Part shown: piece after piece, positions 18,212-27,477 of the stretch | Layout of the letters: every line of letters begins with the position of its first letter | Numbering within the stretch: the first letter of the stretch is position 1 | Origin: Massilia sp. KIM | Lineage (GTDB): Bacteria > Pseudomonadota > Gammaproteobacteria > Burkholderiales > Burkholderiaceae_D | Direction: 5' to 3' | NCBI RefSeq assembly: GCF_002007115.1 | Contig: NZ_MVAD01000001.1 | Span: 124,001-188,000 of the forward strand | DNA length: 64,000 nt | Notes under the pieces: generated by a model | The model's database searches: none | Told to the model about the DNA's origin: nothing | What the model saw: the letters and a program-made list of their open reading frames with translations, nothing else | Position numbers and translations under genes: made by a program

Positions 18212-18517
18212 TCACCGACGCGCCTTCTTGCTGTTGGCGGTGTAGGTGCGGGTATAAAAATCCGGCGGTTTCCTGGCCACCCAGGCGATGAAGGCGCGGA
18301 TGTCCTCGTGTGCGCGCAAGGCTTCCCAAGTATGGTATGTATTCAATAATTCCCGTTCAGTAAATGCCGAGTGGATCTTCCTATGGCAAATTTTGTGAAT
18401 GGGAAACTGTTCCTTGCCTTTGAAGGTCTTGGGAATCAGGTGGTGACGGTCGATGTTGACGGTCCCCAGCGGCCGGCCGCACAAGGGGCAGGGCTGGGAA
18501 GCGAGCGGATCGCTCAT
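18212..18517 (-). CDS. Small HNH-type nuclease-like protein
   Basis: A 101-aa protein with a CPLCGRPLG zinc knuckle (about residues 10-18), DRHHLIPKTFKGKE (about 27-40) as the HNH/His-metal core, and HKICHRKIHS as the second half of the beta-beta-alpha-metal fold. Its short C-terminal half is rich in aromatic residues. I chose ATG 18517 because GGAG lies 5 nt upstream; an in-frame ATG at 18541 would add eight residues. It has no restriction or phage partner nearby, so its role is open. Confidence 0.7.
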   Translation of the reverse strand: MSDPLASQPCPLCGRPLGTVNIDRHHLIPKTFKGKEQFPIHKICHRKIHSAFTERELLNTYHTWEALRAHEDIRAFIAWVARKPPDFYTRTYTANSKKARR

Positions 18518-18706
18518 GCTTGCTCCGGCTGGTTGGCTCATCTCACTCGCATATGGCGCCGTTCGCGGGCAGTGCAAGGTAGCGCCCGTCAATACCGCGC
18601 ACCGCAGAAAGGGATCAGCCCATGTTACAAGTTCATGGTGTAGAATTTAAGCTTAACATTTTGCAATATTTTTGCTTCGACCAGCCCTGAAAGCCAGCAG
18701 TTGCAA

Positions 18707-20341
18707 ATGATCGACGACGACACTTCCGCCTGTTCCGTGCTGCTGATCGACGACGAGCCCTTCGCCCAGGACATCATCGCCCACGGCCTGCAGGGTTGCG
18801 CGCGTCACACGCTGTGCTACGAATCCGATCCGGGGCGCGCGGTCGAGGTGGCGCGCGAGGTCAAGGCGACCGTGGTGCTGGTCGACCTGCGCATGCCCGA
18901 CCTCGACGGCTTCGAGGTTACCGCCCGCCTGCGCGCCAATCCCGACACCGAGGACGTGCCCGTCGTCCTGCTCTCCTCCGAAGACGATCCCGACATCAAG
19001 GCCAAGGCCTTCGCAGTCGGCGCCAACGACTACCTGGTCAAGTGGCCCGACCCGCGCGAACTGGTGGCGCGGGTGCGCTACCACAGCGGCGCCTGCATCG
19101 CGCGGCGCCAGCGCGACCAGGCCTTCGTCTCGCTGCGCGTGAGCCAGGAACAGCTGGCCGCCAGCCAGTCGGCGCTGCATCAGGCGCAGAAGATGGAAGC
19201 CATCGGCCAGCTCACCGGCGGCGTGGCCCACGACTTCAACAACGTGCTGCAGATCATTGGCGGCAACCTCCAGCTGCTCAAGCTGGTCGGCAGCCTGAAC
19301 GAGGCGGCCCGCACCCGGGTCGAGATGGCGCTGGCCGGCGTCGACCGCGGCGCCAAGCTGGCCTCGCACCTGCTGGCCTTCGCGCGCCGCCAGCCGCTGC
19401 AATCGGTGGTGATCGATCCCGGCCACCTGGTGCGCGACATGGACGACATGATGCGCCGCGTGCTGGGCCCGAGCGCGCGCGTGGTCACCGAGATCGAGCC
19501 TGGCCTGGGCAGCACCATGGTCGATCCCAACCAGCTCAACAACGTGCTGCTGAACCTGGCCATCAACGCGCGCGACGCCATGGCCGGCAGCGGCACCCTG
19601 ACCATCCGCGCCTATAACGTGTCGGCACAGGCCGACGGCCTGCCCCCCGAACTGCCGCGCGGCGACTACGTGGCGATCGAGGTGAGCGACACCGGCAAGG
19701 GCATGGCGCCGGAGGTCCTGCAGCGCGCCTTCGAACCCTTCTTCACCACCAAGCCGACCGGGCAGGGCACCGGCCTGGGCCTGTCGATGGCCTATGGCTT
19801 CGTCAAGCAGTCGGGCGGCGAGATCGTGCTGCGTAGCGAAGTGGGACGCGGCACCACGGTGGGCATCTACCTGCCGCGCAGCGACGCCGCGCCCAGCGTG
19901 GCCGAGCAGGTGCCGGCGATACCGCTGACCGGCGGACTGGAAACCATCCTGGTGGTGGAAGACGAGGACGACGTGCGCTCCTCGACCTGCGGCATCCTGT
20001 CGGCCCTGGGCTACCAGGTGCTGGAAGCGGCCGACGCGCAGGCGGCGGTGGCGATCATCGAGAGCGGCCAGCTCGTCGACCTGGTGTTCACCGACGTGAT
20101 CATGCCGGGGCCGGTGAGCAGCCTGCAGCTGGGCGAGATCGTGCGCCAGCGCCTGCCCGAGGCCCAGATCCTGTACACCTCGGGCTATGCCGAGGGCGTG
20201 CTGACCCACGAGGGCAAGCTGGACGCCTCGGTGCACCTGCTGCAGAAACCCTATCATCCCGACGCGCTGAGCGCGCGCATCCGCCACCTGCTGCGGCGCG
20301 GGCGGCGCGCGGCCGGGCGCCAGCAGGCTACTTGGGCTTGA
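18707..20341 (+). CDS. Hybrid histidine kinase with receiver domains at both ends
   Basis: A 544-aa soluble sensor-type protein with no membrane segment. Order: N-terminal receiver (about 9-126) with acidic DD and phospho-acceptor D60 in VDLRMPD; coiled-coil linker; HisKA with H175 in [12 protein letters not shown]; HATPase with [16 protein letters not shown] and [10 protein letters not shown]; and a C-terminal receiver (about 415-535) with FTDVIMPG. There is no separate sensory domain, so input probably arrives by phosphotransfer to the first receiver, perhaps from a neighbouring kinase. Its 3' end overlaps the convergent response-regulator gene by 14 nt. ATG 18707 is preferred to TTG 18701. 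Confidence 0.9.
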   Translation: MIDDDTSACSVLLIDDEPFAQDIIAHGLQGCARHTLCYESDPGRAVEVAREVKATVVLVDLRMPDLDGFEVTARLRANPDTEDVPVVLLSSEDDPDIKAKAFAVGANDYLVKWPDPRELVARVRYHSGACIARRQRDQAFVSLRVSQEQLAASQSALHQAQKMEAIGQLTGGVAHDFNNVLQIIGGNLQLLKLVGSLNEAARTRVEMALAGVDRGAKLASHLLAFARRQPLQSVVIDPGHLVRDMDDMMRRVLGPSARVVTEIEPGLGSTMVDPNQLNNVLLNLAINARDAMAGSGTLTIRAYNVSAQADGLPPELPRGDYVAIEVSDTGKGMAPEVLQRAFEPFFTTKPTGQGTGLGLSMAYGFVKQSGGEIVLRSEVGRGTTVGIYLPRSDAAPSVAEQVPAIPLTGGLETILVVEDEDDVRSSTCGILSALGYQVLEAADAQAAVAIIESGQLVDLVFTDVIMPGPVSSLQLGEIVRQRLPEAQILYTSGYAEGVLTHEGKLDASVHLLQKPYHPDALSARIRHLLRRGRRAAGRQQATWA

Positions 20342-20783
20342 CGTAGCGGCGCGAGCCCGGCGGCGGTTCGTTGAGCACGGCCCAGAAGATGCCGAGGTCG
20401 GCGATCGCGCGCACGAACTCCGTGAAGTCCACCGGCTTGACCACGTAGGCGTTGACGCCCAGTTCGTAGCTGCGCACCAGGTCCTGTTCTTCCTTGGACG
20501 AGGTGAGCATCACCACCGGAACCGGCTTCAGGTTCTCGGTCTGGCGGATCTCCTTCAGCACTTCCAGCCCGTCGACCTTCGGCAGCTTGAGGTCGAGCAG
20601 GATCACCGCCGGGTTGCCGACCGCGCGGCTGGCAAACTCGCCTTGGCGCTTGAGGTAGTCGAGCGCCTCGGCGCCGTCGCGCACGACCACCACCTCGTTC
20701 GCGAGCTGGCTCTTGGACAGCGCGATCAGCGTGAGCTCGAGGTCGTTGGGGTTATCTTCCACCAGAAGGATGGGCTTGAGCAT
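20328..20783 (-). CDS. Single-domain response regulator, Rcp1-like
   Basis: A 151-aa stand-alone receiver with LLVEDNPNDLELT at the acidic pocket, phospho-acceptor D64 in ILLDLKLPKVDG, the switch Thr in VVMLTSS and the Lys in YVVKPVDF. The NPNDLELT form is typical of regulators that pair with phytochrome kinases (Rcp1 family). It lies 9 nt downstream of the bacteriophytochrome gene on the same strand, so it is very probably the cognate partner. It has no output domain; it may relay to another protein such as the neighbouring hybrid kinase. Confidence 0.93.
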   Translation of the reverse strand: MLKPILLVEDNPNDLELTLIALSKSQLANEVVVVRDGAEALDYLKRQGEFASRAVGNPAVILLDLKLPKVDGLEVLKEIRQTENLKPVPVVMLTSSKEEQDLVRSYELGVNAYVVKPVDFTEFVRAIADLGIFWAVLNEPPPGSRRYVKPK

Positions 20784-20792
20784 GGTACGGCC

Positions 20793-23039
20793 TTAGGGGG
20801 TAGGTGAGGATTTGGGGATGCTGAACGAGAAGGTCGCGCCTTCTCCCTGCCGGGACTCGGCCCATACCCGGCCGTTGTGGCGCTCGACGATGCGGCGCAC
20901 GTTGGCCAGGCCGATGCCGGTGCCCTGGAAGTCTTCCATGCGGTGCAGGCGCTGGAACACGCCGAACAGCTTGTGCACGTAGTCCATGTTGAAGCCGGCG
21001 CCGTTGTCGGCGACGTGGAACACGGCTTCCTCGGGGCCGTCCTCGGCCCAGATGCGGATCACCGCCGGGTCGCGCTGGGCGGTGAACTTGACCGCGTTGG
21101 ACAGCAGGTTGTACACCGCCAGGTGCAGGAAGCTTGGGTCGGCCTGGACCGTGGGCAGATGGTCGATGTGCCAGTCGACGTTGCGCTGGCCGATGTCGAT
21201 CCCGAGCTTGTCGATGCAGGCCGAGACCAGGTCGTTCATGTCGACCGCGGTCGGGCGCAGGGCCGCGCGGCCCATCTGCGAGAAGGACAGCAGGTCGTCG
21301 ACCAGCTTGCCTGCCAGGCGCGCCGATTCCTTGATGTTCTTCAGAAAACGCTGGCGCCGGTCGGCGTCTTCGGTGCCGGCCGATTCCAGCAGCAGGTCGG
21401 AAAAGCCGACGATGTGGCGCAGCGGCGCGCGCAGGTCGTGCGAGACCGAGTAGGAGAAGGCTTCCAGTTCCTTGTTGGCGCGCCCGAGTTCCTCGGCCAG
21501 TTCGGCCATCTGCTCGGCGCGTTCGAGCGCGATGCCGAGCAGGGCGCTGCGGAACTCGGTGGTCAGCTCGATCTCGGCGCTGTGCCAGGGCAGGCTGTGG
21601 CCGTGGATGGTCTCGCGCCAGGCGGCGAAGCTGGTGCGCGGCGACAGCTGGGTGGGCGCGTTCGGCGCGGCGATCTTGTTCTCGTAGGGGTTGCCGGCCC
21701 ATTCCACGGTCTGCACCAGCTCGGGGCGGAACCACAGCAGGTAGTGCTTGTGGATGCGCGAGATCGGCAGCGCCATCAGGCCGCTGGCGCTGCGCGTGAA
21801 GGCCCCGGCCGGCGGGTAGACCGCCGCCAGGTGGCTGGTGTGGAAGACCTCGACGTGGCCTTGCACCGCCAGCCAGGTCGAGAGCGCGCGGATGGCCGCC
21901 TCGTCCGGGGTGTCGCCATAGGTCAGGATGCGGTCGTCGGCCACGATCGCCACCCCGCCCGCGCGCGCGAAGCGCAGCAGCTCGGGGAAGACGCCGCTCA
22001 TGTTCTCGAGGAAGTCGCTGCCCTTGGTCAGGTGGCCCAGCAGTTCGACCATGATGCGGCGCACCTCGAGCCGGAACTGCAGCTCGCTGGCGTCCTCGCG
22101 CGACTCGATGCACAGCGACAGGATCTGGCCCAGTTGCTCGCAGGCGGTGCGCTGCTCGACCGAGACCGGGCGCGGCGAGGTGTTGTGGCAGGAGATCAGG
22201 CCCCACAGCTTGCCCTTGACCAGCAGCGAGACCGACATCGAAGCCAGGGTGCCCATGTTGCGCATGTATTGCAGGTGCACCGGCGAGACGCTGCGCAGGG
22301 CGGCGAAGGACAGGTCGTTGGCCTTGCCGGTCACCGGATTGTGCGGCGGCAGCAGGGGCGCCGGGACGTAGTTGGCGTCCTGGATCAGGCGGATCGGTGA
22401 CAGCGTGTACAGCTCGCGCGCCTGGGCCGGAATGTCGCTGGCGGGGAAGGACTGGCCGAGGTAGGACTCGTAGTCGGCGTCCTTCGATTCGGCCACCACG
22501 CGCCCGTGGCCGGCCGGGTCGAACTGGTAGACCATCACGCGACCGAAGCCGGTCACCGAGCGCACGTGGCGCGCGGCCAGGTCGGTCAGGGCCGGGATCG
22601 AGGCGTGCTCGTTGACCCTGGCCAGGAAATCGCTGATCAGGGGATAGAGGTGGCGGAAGTCGGCCGGGCGCGGACGGTCGACCGCCTCGAACTCGGCGAT
22701 CACCAGCTTGTCCCAGGCGTGGCCCAGCACGTCGAAGTGGCGGCCGTTTTCCATCGTCACCGTGCCCAGGTAGAGCGGCCGGGCGCCCAGGGTGCCGCTG
22801 CCGAGTTCCAGCGCCAGGCGCGCGTGGGCGGGCTCGCCGATCACCTCGCGCAGCGGGCGGCCCAAGGCCTCGCCGGCATCCATGCCGGCCCACTGGGCCA
22901 GGTTGGCGCTGGCCTGCAGCACCTCGAGGGCAGGCGACAGGGTCAGCATGAAGCCGTGCGGCTGGATGCTGCCGGGCGTGCGTATCGGTTCCCTGTCGCA
23001 GGCGGACAGGTCGAGTTGCTCGGGGGAAGCCTGGGTCAT
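20793..23039 (-). CDS. bphP: Bacteriophytochrome histidine kinase
   Basis: A 748-aa red/far-red photoreceptor kinase with domains PAS-GAF-PHY-HisKA-HATPase. The biliverdin-binding Cys is C14 in SACDREPIRTPGSIQPHG, the usual position for bacterial phytochromes. The GAF domain shows FPASDIPAQARELY (chromophore Asp), HLQYMRNMGTLASMSVSL and WGLISCHN (chromophore His residues). The PHY tongue has the PRTSF motif. The kinase has SVSHDLRAPLRHIVG (phospho-His near residue 530), NLLSNAVKFT, DNGAGF and GTGIGLANV. It is followed by its response regulator. No heme oxygenase gene is within the window, so biliverdin must come from elsewhere. Confidence 0.95.
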   Translation of the reverse strand: MTQASPEQLDLSACDREPIRTPGSIQPHGFMLTLSPALEVLQASANLAQWAGMDAGEALGRPLREVIGEPAHARLALELGSGTLGARPLYLGTVTMENGRHFDVLGHAWDKLVIAEFEAVDRPRPADFRHLYPLISDFLARVNEHASIPALTDLAARHVRSVTGFGRVMVYQFDPAGHGRVVAESKDADYESYLGQSFPASDIPAQARELYTLSPIRLIQDANYVPAPLLPPHNPVTGKANDLSFAALRSVSPVHLQYMRNMGTLASMSVSLLVKGKLWGLISCHNTSPRPVSVEQRTACEQLGQILSLCIESREDASELQFRLEVRRIMVELLGHLTKGSDFLENMSGVFPELLRFARAGGVAIVADDRILTYGDTPDEAAIRALSTWLAVQGHVEVFHTSHLAAVYPPAGAFTRSASGLMALPISRIHKHYLLWFRPELVQTVEWAGNPYENKIAAPNAPTQLSPRTSFAAWRETIHGHSLPWHSAEIELTTEFRSALLGIALERAEQMAELAEELGRANKELEAFSYSVSHDLRAPLRHIVGFSDLLLESAGTEDADRRQRFLKNIKESARLAGKLVDDLLSFSQMGRAALRPTAVDMNDLVSACIDKLGIDIGQRNVDWHIDHLPTVQADPSFLHLAVYNLLSNAVKFTAQRDPAVIRIWAEDGPEEAVFHVADNGAGFNMDYVHKLFGVFQRLHRMEDFQGTGIGLANVRRIVERHNGRVWAESRQGEGATFSFSIPKSSPTP

Positions 23040-23283
23040 GGTGCTCTAAAGTAAGACGCTTGGACAAACAGTGCACTATTGTAACGTGAAAGCGGCCGAG
23101 TTTTTTCACACTGTGCTATTCGTGCAAGTCCTATGCGCCTTGCGCGGCGCGTCGGCGGACGCGCCTTGCGTGGCGGTATCGTCGCCGTTTGCGGTATTCC
23201 GGTCCATGTTTCAGGTCAGTATGTACATGGACGGCAAGCTCTCACGGCTGCCGGGGCCTGGCGCGCTGCCTGCGCCGCGTGCA

Positions 23284-23622
23284 TCAGGCCGCTGCGAATT
23301 CGCCCGGCTTCTCGCCCGGCTCTTGCTCGTGGGGGATGGCTGATATCGTCATCGGCATGGTATCCAGCGGGTTGTCCGCATCCGTCACGCAGCCGGCGGG
23401 CTGGAAGGGTTCATGCCATCGCATACCTTCCTCAGCGGGATGATGACGTTTCGGGTTGATCGCATCCAGCAAGCGCTTCACCATGCGGACGTTGTACTGG
23501 TGCCAGCTCAGCCAAGGCCCGTCCACTTTGGCGAGCTCCTGCTGGATCTTCAGGTCGCGCCGCAGCGCTTCGATCAAGGCGAGTCGCTCGTAGGGCAGCA
23601 ATAGATCTTCACGAAGTACCAT
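23284..23622 (-). CDS. Hypothetical protein, 112 aa
   Basis: I do not recognise this protein. It has no signal peptide or membrane helix. The N-terminal part is helical and charged (LPYERLALIEALRRDLKIQQEL), followed by WLSWHQYNVRMVKRLLDAI; the C-terminal third is rich in Pro, Met and Glu and looks disordered. The start ATG 23622 has AAGGAAA about 6 nt upstream, and the frame is preserved to a normal stop, which supports a real gene. It stands between the phytochrome promoter region and a SnoaL-like gene on the same strand (44-nt gap). Confidence 0.55.
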   Translation of the reverse strand: MVLREDLLLPYERLALIEALRRDLKIQQELAKVDGPWLSWHQYNVRMVKRLLDAINPKRHHPAEEGMRWHEPFQPAGCVTDADNPLDTMPMTISAIPHEQEPGEKPGEFAAA

Positions 23623-23666
23623 GCGCTTTCCTTCATCGTCGCGGCGGCGCCTGCAAGGGCCGAGGC

Positions 23667-23993
23667 TTATACAGTGAACTCCAGGCTGGCGATCAGGCCG
23701 CGTTCGAGGCGAAAGCGCATCGTGAGATCGACGTGGCTGCCCGGGAAACTGCCGGCCACATGGCAGGAGACCAGGTGGACGCCGTCGATGAGCTCGACCG
23801 AGAAGGGCACCACCACATAGGCATACGAGGTCGACGCCGCCTTCCATGCCCGGATCGCCTCGCGGCCGACGTAGGTCAGGCCCATGTCTCTCACCACGCC
23901 CTGGGGCGTGAAACAGCGGGCGACCTCGTCGGGGCCGTGCGTGTCGGCCGCCAGGTAGGCGGCAACCGGCTCGGGGAGGGTCAGGGCTGGCAT
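23667..23993 (-). CDS. SnoaL/NTF2-like small protein A
   Basis: A 108-aa single-domain protein of the NTF2-like fold (nuclear-transport-factor-2/SnoaL), a cone-shaped fold used by small isomerases, cyclases and ligand-binding proteins. TLPEPVAAYLAADT starts the first helix, and DLTMRFRLERGLIASLEFTV the closing strands. It is a clear paralogue of the protein at 25130-25456, of equal length. AAGGAG precedes ATG 23993. It is divergent from the LysR gene at 24091, suggesting control by it. The exact reaction is unknown. Confidence 0.8.
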   Translation of the reverse strand: MPALTLPEPVAAYLAADTHGPDEVARCFTPQGVVRDMGLTYVGREAIRAWKAASTSYAYVVVPFSVELIDGVHLVSCHVAGSFPGSHVDLTMRFRLERGLIASLEFTV

Positions 23994-24090
23994 GGCGAAC
24001 TCCTTGGAAAGAGAGTCCACAGGATGCACGATGGTGCCGATGTAGAGAATGGCCTAGAATTGGGATTTGCTATGTAGGAAAGAGCACATA

Positions 24091-25002
24091 ATGCGCGGTT
24101 CCGAATTCGCCGAGTTGAAAGCCTTCGTCGCGGTGGTCGAACGCCAGAGCTTCGCGCGGGCGGCCGAGCACCTCGGTCTCTCGCCCTCGGCGCTCAGCCA
24201 GACCATCCGCCAGCTGGAGCGCCGCATCGGCACCCGGCTTCTGAATCGGACCACCCGCAGCGTCGCGCCGTCGGCGAGCGGTGAGCAGCTGTACCAGCGC
24301 CTGGCCCCGCTGTTCCGCGAAATGGCGGTCGCGGTCACCGAAGCCAGCGAAGCCACGGGGCGGATGAGCGGCACGCTGCGCATCAACACCCTCGGGATCG
24401 CAGCCAGGACGATCATCGGTCCGCGGCTCGCGCGCTTCCACGAGGTCCACCCCGAGGTGGAACTCGACATCGTGGTCGACGACGCGCTGGCCGACATCGT
24501 GGCCGGGCGCTTCGACGCCGGCATCCGCGTCGGTGGGCAGCTCGAGAAGGACATGGTCGCCATCCGCCTGACGCCGGACCTGAAGATGGTCGCGGTGGCC
24601 TCGCCGGACTACCTCGCGCGCCGGGGCGTACCCATGTCGCCCGCCGACCTGCACGCGCATGCCTGCATCAACTGGCGGCTCCAGATCGATGGCCGCTACC
24701 ACCGGTGGGAATTCAAGAAGCGCCAGCAGCGTGTCGAAATCGCGGTGAATGGCCCGGTCGTCACCAATCATGCCGACATCGGCGTCGCCGCCGCAGTGAA
24801 TGGACTCGGCATCGCCTACCACTTCGAGCAGGACGGCGTGGGCGAACTGCTGGCGCAGGGAAGGCTGGTGCAGGTCCTCGCGGACTGGTCGATCGTGCGG
24901 CCCGGGCTCTTCCTCTACTACCCGAACCGGCAGCACCGGCCGGCGGCGCTCGGCGCCTTCATCGACTGCCTGCTGGATCGGGGGCCGTTCGCCCAGACAT
25001 AG
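24091..25002 (+). CDS. LysR-family transcriptional regulator
   Basis: A 303-aa LTTR of the CrgA/DmlR-like type. The N-terminal HTH covers about residues 1-60 (FVAVVERQSFARAAEHLGLSPSALSQTIRQLERRIG), and the effector-binding domain follows from about 90. ATG 24091 is used, with AGGAAAG upstream; an upstream TTG in frame is unlikely. It lies between two paralogous SnoaL-like genes, one divergent and one downstream (127-nt gap), so it probably controls both arms. Effector unknown. Confidence 0.92.
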   Translation: MRGSEFAELKAFVAVVERQSFARAAEHLGLSPSALSQTIRQLERRIGTRLLNRTTRSVAPSASGEQLYQRLAPLFREMAVAVTEASEATGRMSGTLRINTLGIAARTIIGPRLARFHEVHPEVELDIVVDDALADIVAGRFDAGIRVGGQLEKDMVAIRLTPDLKMVAVASPDYLARRGVPMSPADLHAHACINWRLQIDGRYHRWEFKKRQQRVEIAVNGPVVTNHADIGVAAAVNGLGIAYHFEQDGVGELLAQGRLVQVLADWSIVRPGLFLYYPNRQHRPAALGAFIDCLLDRGPFAQT

Positions 25003-25129
25003 CCGGGGTGGACCCGGTCGGCGGATTGTGTACGCTTTTCTTCACAACCCGTGCGATTTATGGAGCATTCCCTCATCTTTCGATTCGGCGCATCATGGGC
25101 TCTCTGTCACCCCACATGGAGCCAACAAC

Positions 25130-25456
25130 ATGAGCACCCTGACGCTTCCCGCGCCAATCGCCGACTACTTCGCGGCCGAACACGATCCTGAAGCCCTGGC
25201 AAACTGCTTCGTGCCGGACGCCGTCCTGAAGGACGACGGCCACACCTACATCGGCGTCGACGCCATCAAGGCCTTCATGGCCGCGGCCTCGGCCAAGTAC
25301 AACGCGACGACCGTGCCCTTCGCCCTGAACGAGGACGGTGGTATTCAGGTCGTCCGCGCTGCGGTGAGCGGCAACTTCCCGGGGAGCCCGGTCAACCTGT
25401 CCTACCGCTTTGGCCTCGAGCGTGGCCTGATCGGATCGCTGGAGATTTCGGTATGA
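25130..25456 (+). CDS. SnoaL/NTF2-like small protein B
   Basis: A 108-aa NTF2-like protein, paralogous to the one at 23667-23993: both begin with TLP-P-A-Y-AA, share a T-Y-G--AI box and end with F-LERGLI-SLE-SV or the like. Its stop overlaps the start of the SDR gene (ATGA at 25453-25456), so it is translationally coupled to that enzyme, which suggests that they act in the same pathway or complex. It is the second SnoaL gene next to the same LysR regulator. Confidence 0.82.
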   Translation: MSTLTLPAPIADYFAAEHDPEALANCFVPDAVLKDDGHTYIGVDAIKAFMAAASAKYNATTVPFALNEDGGIQVVRAAVSGNFPGSPVNLSYRFGLERGLIGSLEISV

Positions 25457-26235
25457 GCTTCGACCTTCAACTGAACGGAAAGCGCGCCCTGGTCACCGGT
25501 GGTACCAAGGGCCTGGGCGCCGCCCTCGTCAAGAGCCTGCTGGAGGCGGGAGTGGAAGTGATGACGTCGGCGCGCTCCGCGCCGCAGGAGCCGCTGCCGG
25601 GCGTCACCTACGTGACGGCCGACCTGGCGACGCCGGAGGGCGTGGCCGAACTGGCCCGCGCGGTCGAGCAGCGGTGGGGCGGCCTCGACATCCTGGTCAA
25701 TTCCGTCGGCGGCTCCACCGCGCCGGTGGGCGGGTTCGCGGCGCTCACCGACGCGGTATGGTTCGATGAACTGAACCTCAATTTCATGGCCGCCGTGCGC
25801 CTGGATCGCGCACTGCTGCCGGGCATGCTGGCAAAGGGCGCGGGCGTCATCCTGCACGTGAGCTCCATCCAGCGCGTGCTTCCGCTTCCGGAATCGACCA
25901 CCGCGTATGCGGCGGCGAAGGGCGCTTTGTCGACCTACAGCAAGTCGCTGTCGAAGGAAGTGACGCCGAAGGGCGTGCGCGTCCTGAGCGTCGCGCCGGG
26001 CTGGATCGAAACCGAAGCCTCGGTGGATTTCGCCGAGCGCATGGGACGCGAAAACGGCACGGACTACGAGGGCGGAAAGAAGCTCATCATGGACTGGCTC
26101 GGCGGCATCCCGGTGGGGCGTCCCGCCAAGCCGCGAGAGGTCGCGGACCTGATCACCTTCCTCGTGTCGCCGCGCGCCGCATCGGTGGCGGGCTCCGAGC
26201 ACGTGATCGACGGCGGCACCGTGCCGACCGTTTAA
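25453..26235 (+). CDS. Short-chain dehydrogenase/reductase
   Basis: A 260-aa classical SDR using NAD(P)H. The cofactor loop TGGTKGLG is at about 15-22, NSVGG (84-88) replaces the usual NNAG, and the catalytic Ser139, Tyr153 and Lys157 are in HVSSIQ and AYAAAKGAL. The C terminus DGGTVPTV is typical of 3-oxoacyl-reductase-like SDRs. It starts within the stop codon of SnoaL protein B. The true substrate is unknown; a quinone, polyketide or keto compound is possible. Confidence 0.9.
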   Translation: MSFDLQLNGKRALVTGGTKGLGAALVKSLLEAGVEVMTSARSAPQEPLPGVTYVTADLATPEGVAELARAVEQRWGGLDILVNSVGGSTAPVGGFAALTDAVWFDELNLNFMAAVRLDRALLPGMLAKGAGVILHVSSIQRVLPLPESTTAYAAAKGALSTYSKSLSKEVTPKGVRVLSVAPGWIETEASVDFAERMGRENGTDYEGGKKLIMDWLGGIPVGRPAKPREVADLITFLVSPRAASVAGSEHVIDGGTVPTV

Positions 26236-26257
26236 GCGGCGGCTCGTCCGGCTGCGC

Positions 26258-26290
26258 GGCTGCCCCGATTTGCAACGCATCGGGGCAGCC
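26258..26290 (+). other. Strong hairpin between SDR and nitronate monooxygenase genes
   Basis: A perfect 12-bp stem GGCTGCCCCGAT/ATCGGGGCAGCC with a 9-nt loop starts 22 nt after the SDR stop. No T-run follows, so it may be an attenuator, an mRNA-stabilising element or a Rho-independent relic rather than a full terminator. Confidence 0.6.
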
Positions 26291-26341
26291 GGGGCTGGCG
26301 CGAACACTGCATCGACAAGGACAGCCCGAAAGACGACCACC

Positions 26342-27394
26342 ATGACGCAACTGACCGACCTGCTCGGCATCCGCCATCCCATCATCCAGGCGCCCATGGC
26401 GGGCGTGTCCACGCCCAAGCTGGCCGCCGCCGTGTCCGAGGCCGGCGCGCTCGGTTCGATCGCCCTGGGCGCCGGCAAGGCCGCGCAGGCGCGCGCCGCG
26501 ATCCAGGAAGTGCGCAAGCTGACCGGCAAGCCCTTCAACGTCAACCTGTTCGCCCACCGTCCAGCCCGGGCCGACCCCGCGCGCGAAGCGCGCTGGCTGG
26601 AGCACCTGCGGCCTCACTTCGAGGGGCTCGGCGCCGCCCCGCCGGCCGCGCTGCGCGAAGTCTTCACCAGCTTCCTGGCCGACCCCGAGATGCTCGCGTT
26701 GCTGGTCGCCGAAGCGCCGCCGGTGGTGAGCCTGCATTTCGGCCTGCCCGAGCCGTCCTGGATCGCGGCCCTGCACGCGGCGGGCTGCGTGCTGATGGCC
26801 ACCGCCACCTCGCTGCCCGAGGCGCTGGCGATCGAGGCCGCCGGCATCGACGTGGTGGTGGCCCAGGGCTACGAGGCGGGCGGGCACCGCGGCATCTTCG
26901 ACCCCGAGGTGGAGCCGGCGATCGGCACCCTGGCCCTGACGCGCCTGCTGGCATCGCGCCTGCGGACTCCGGTGGTGGCGGCCGGCGGCGTCATGGACGG
27001 CCAGGGCATCGCCGCCGTGCTGCGCCTGGGCGCGGCCGGCGCCCAGCTCGGCACTGCATTCATTTTGTGCCCGGAATCCTCGGCCACCGCCCACCACCGC
27101 CAGTTGCTGCGCCAGCCCGAGGGCTTGCGCACGGCGGTCACGGCGGAGATCTCCGGGCGGCCGGCGCGCGGGCTGGTGAACCGCGTTTTCGACGACATCG
27201 GCGCGCCCGGCCATCCTCCCGTCCCGGACTATCCGATTGCCTACGACGCCACCATGTCCCTGCATGCGTCAGCCGCCGCCCGGGGCGTGCAGGATTACTC
27301 GGTCAACCTGGCCGGCCAAGGCTTCGCGCTGGCGCGCGAGATGCCGGCCGCCAGCCTGGTCGACACCCTGGCTGCCGAAATGAGTGCTGACTGA
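26342..27394 (+). CDS. Nitronate monooxygenase / 2-nitropropane dioxygenase-like flavoprotein
   Basis: A 350-aa TIM-barrel FMN enzyme of the NMO family, which oxidises alkyl nitronates; some members act as enoyl reductases. Family motifs: QAPMAGVSTPKLAAAVSEAG (about residues 16-35), HFGLP near the active site, AQGYEAGGHRG (the Gly-rich phosphate site) and the FMN-binding AAGGVMDG followed by GAAGAQLGTAF. Start ATG 26342 follows a 106-nt gap that includes a hairpin, so it may be only partly cotranscribed with the SDR. Substrate unproven. Confidence 0.9.
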   Translation: MTQLTDLLGIRHPIIQAPMAGVSTPKLAAAVSEAGALGSIALGAGKAAQARAAIQEVRKLTGKPFNVNLFAHRPARADPAREARWLEHLRPHFEGLGAAPPAALREVFTSFLADPEMLALLVAEAPPVVSLHFGLPEPSWIAALHAAGCVLMATATSLPEALAIEAAGIDVVVAQGYEAGGHRGIFDPEVEPAIGTLALTRLLASRLRTPVVAAGGVMDGQGIAAVLRLGAAGAQLGTAFILCPESSATAHHRQLLRQPEGLRTAVTAEISGRPARGLVNRVFDDIGAPGHPPVPDYPIAYDATMSLHASAAARGVQDYSVNLAGQGFALAREMPAASLVDTLAAEMSAD

Positions 27395-27477
27395 GACCGT
27401 CCCGCCGGAGAGGCCCCGTGCTTGCTCACGGTCTCGACACGCGGCCGGAAGCTGTCGAGAGCACGTCTCCATCGGGC

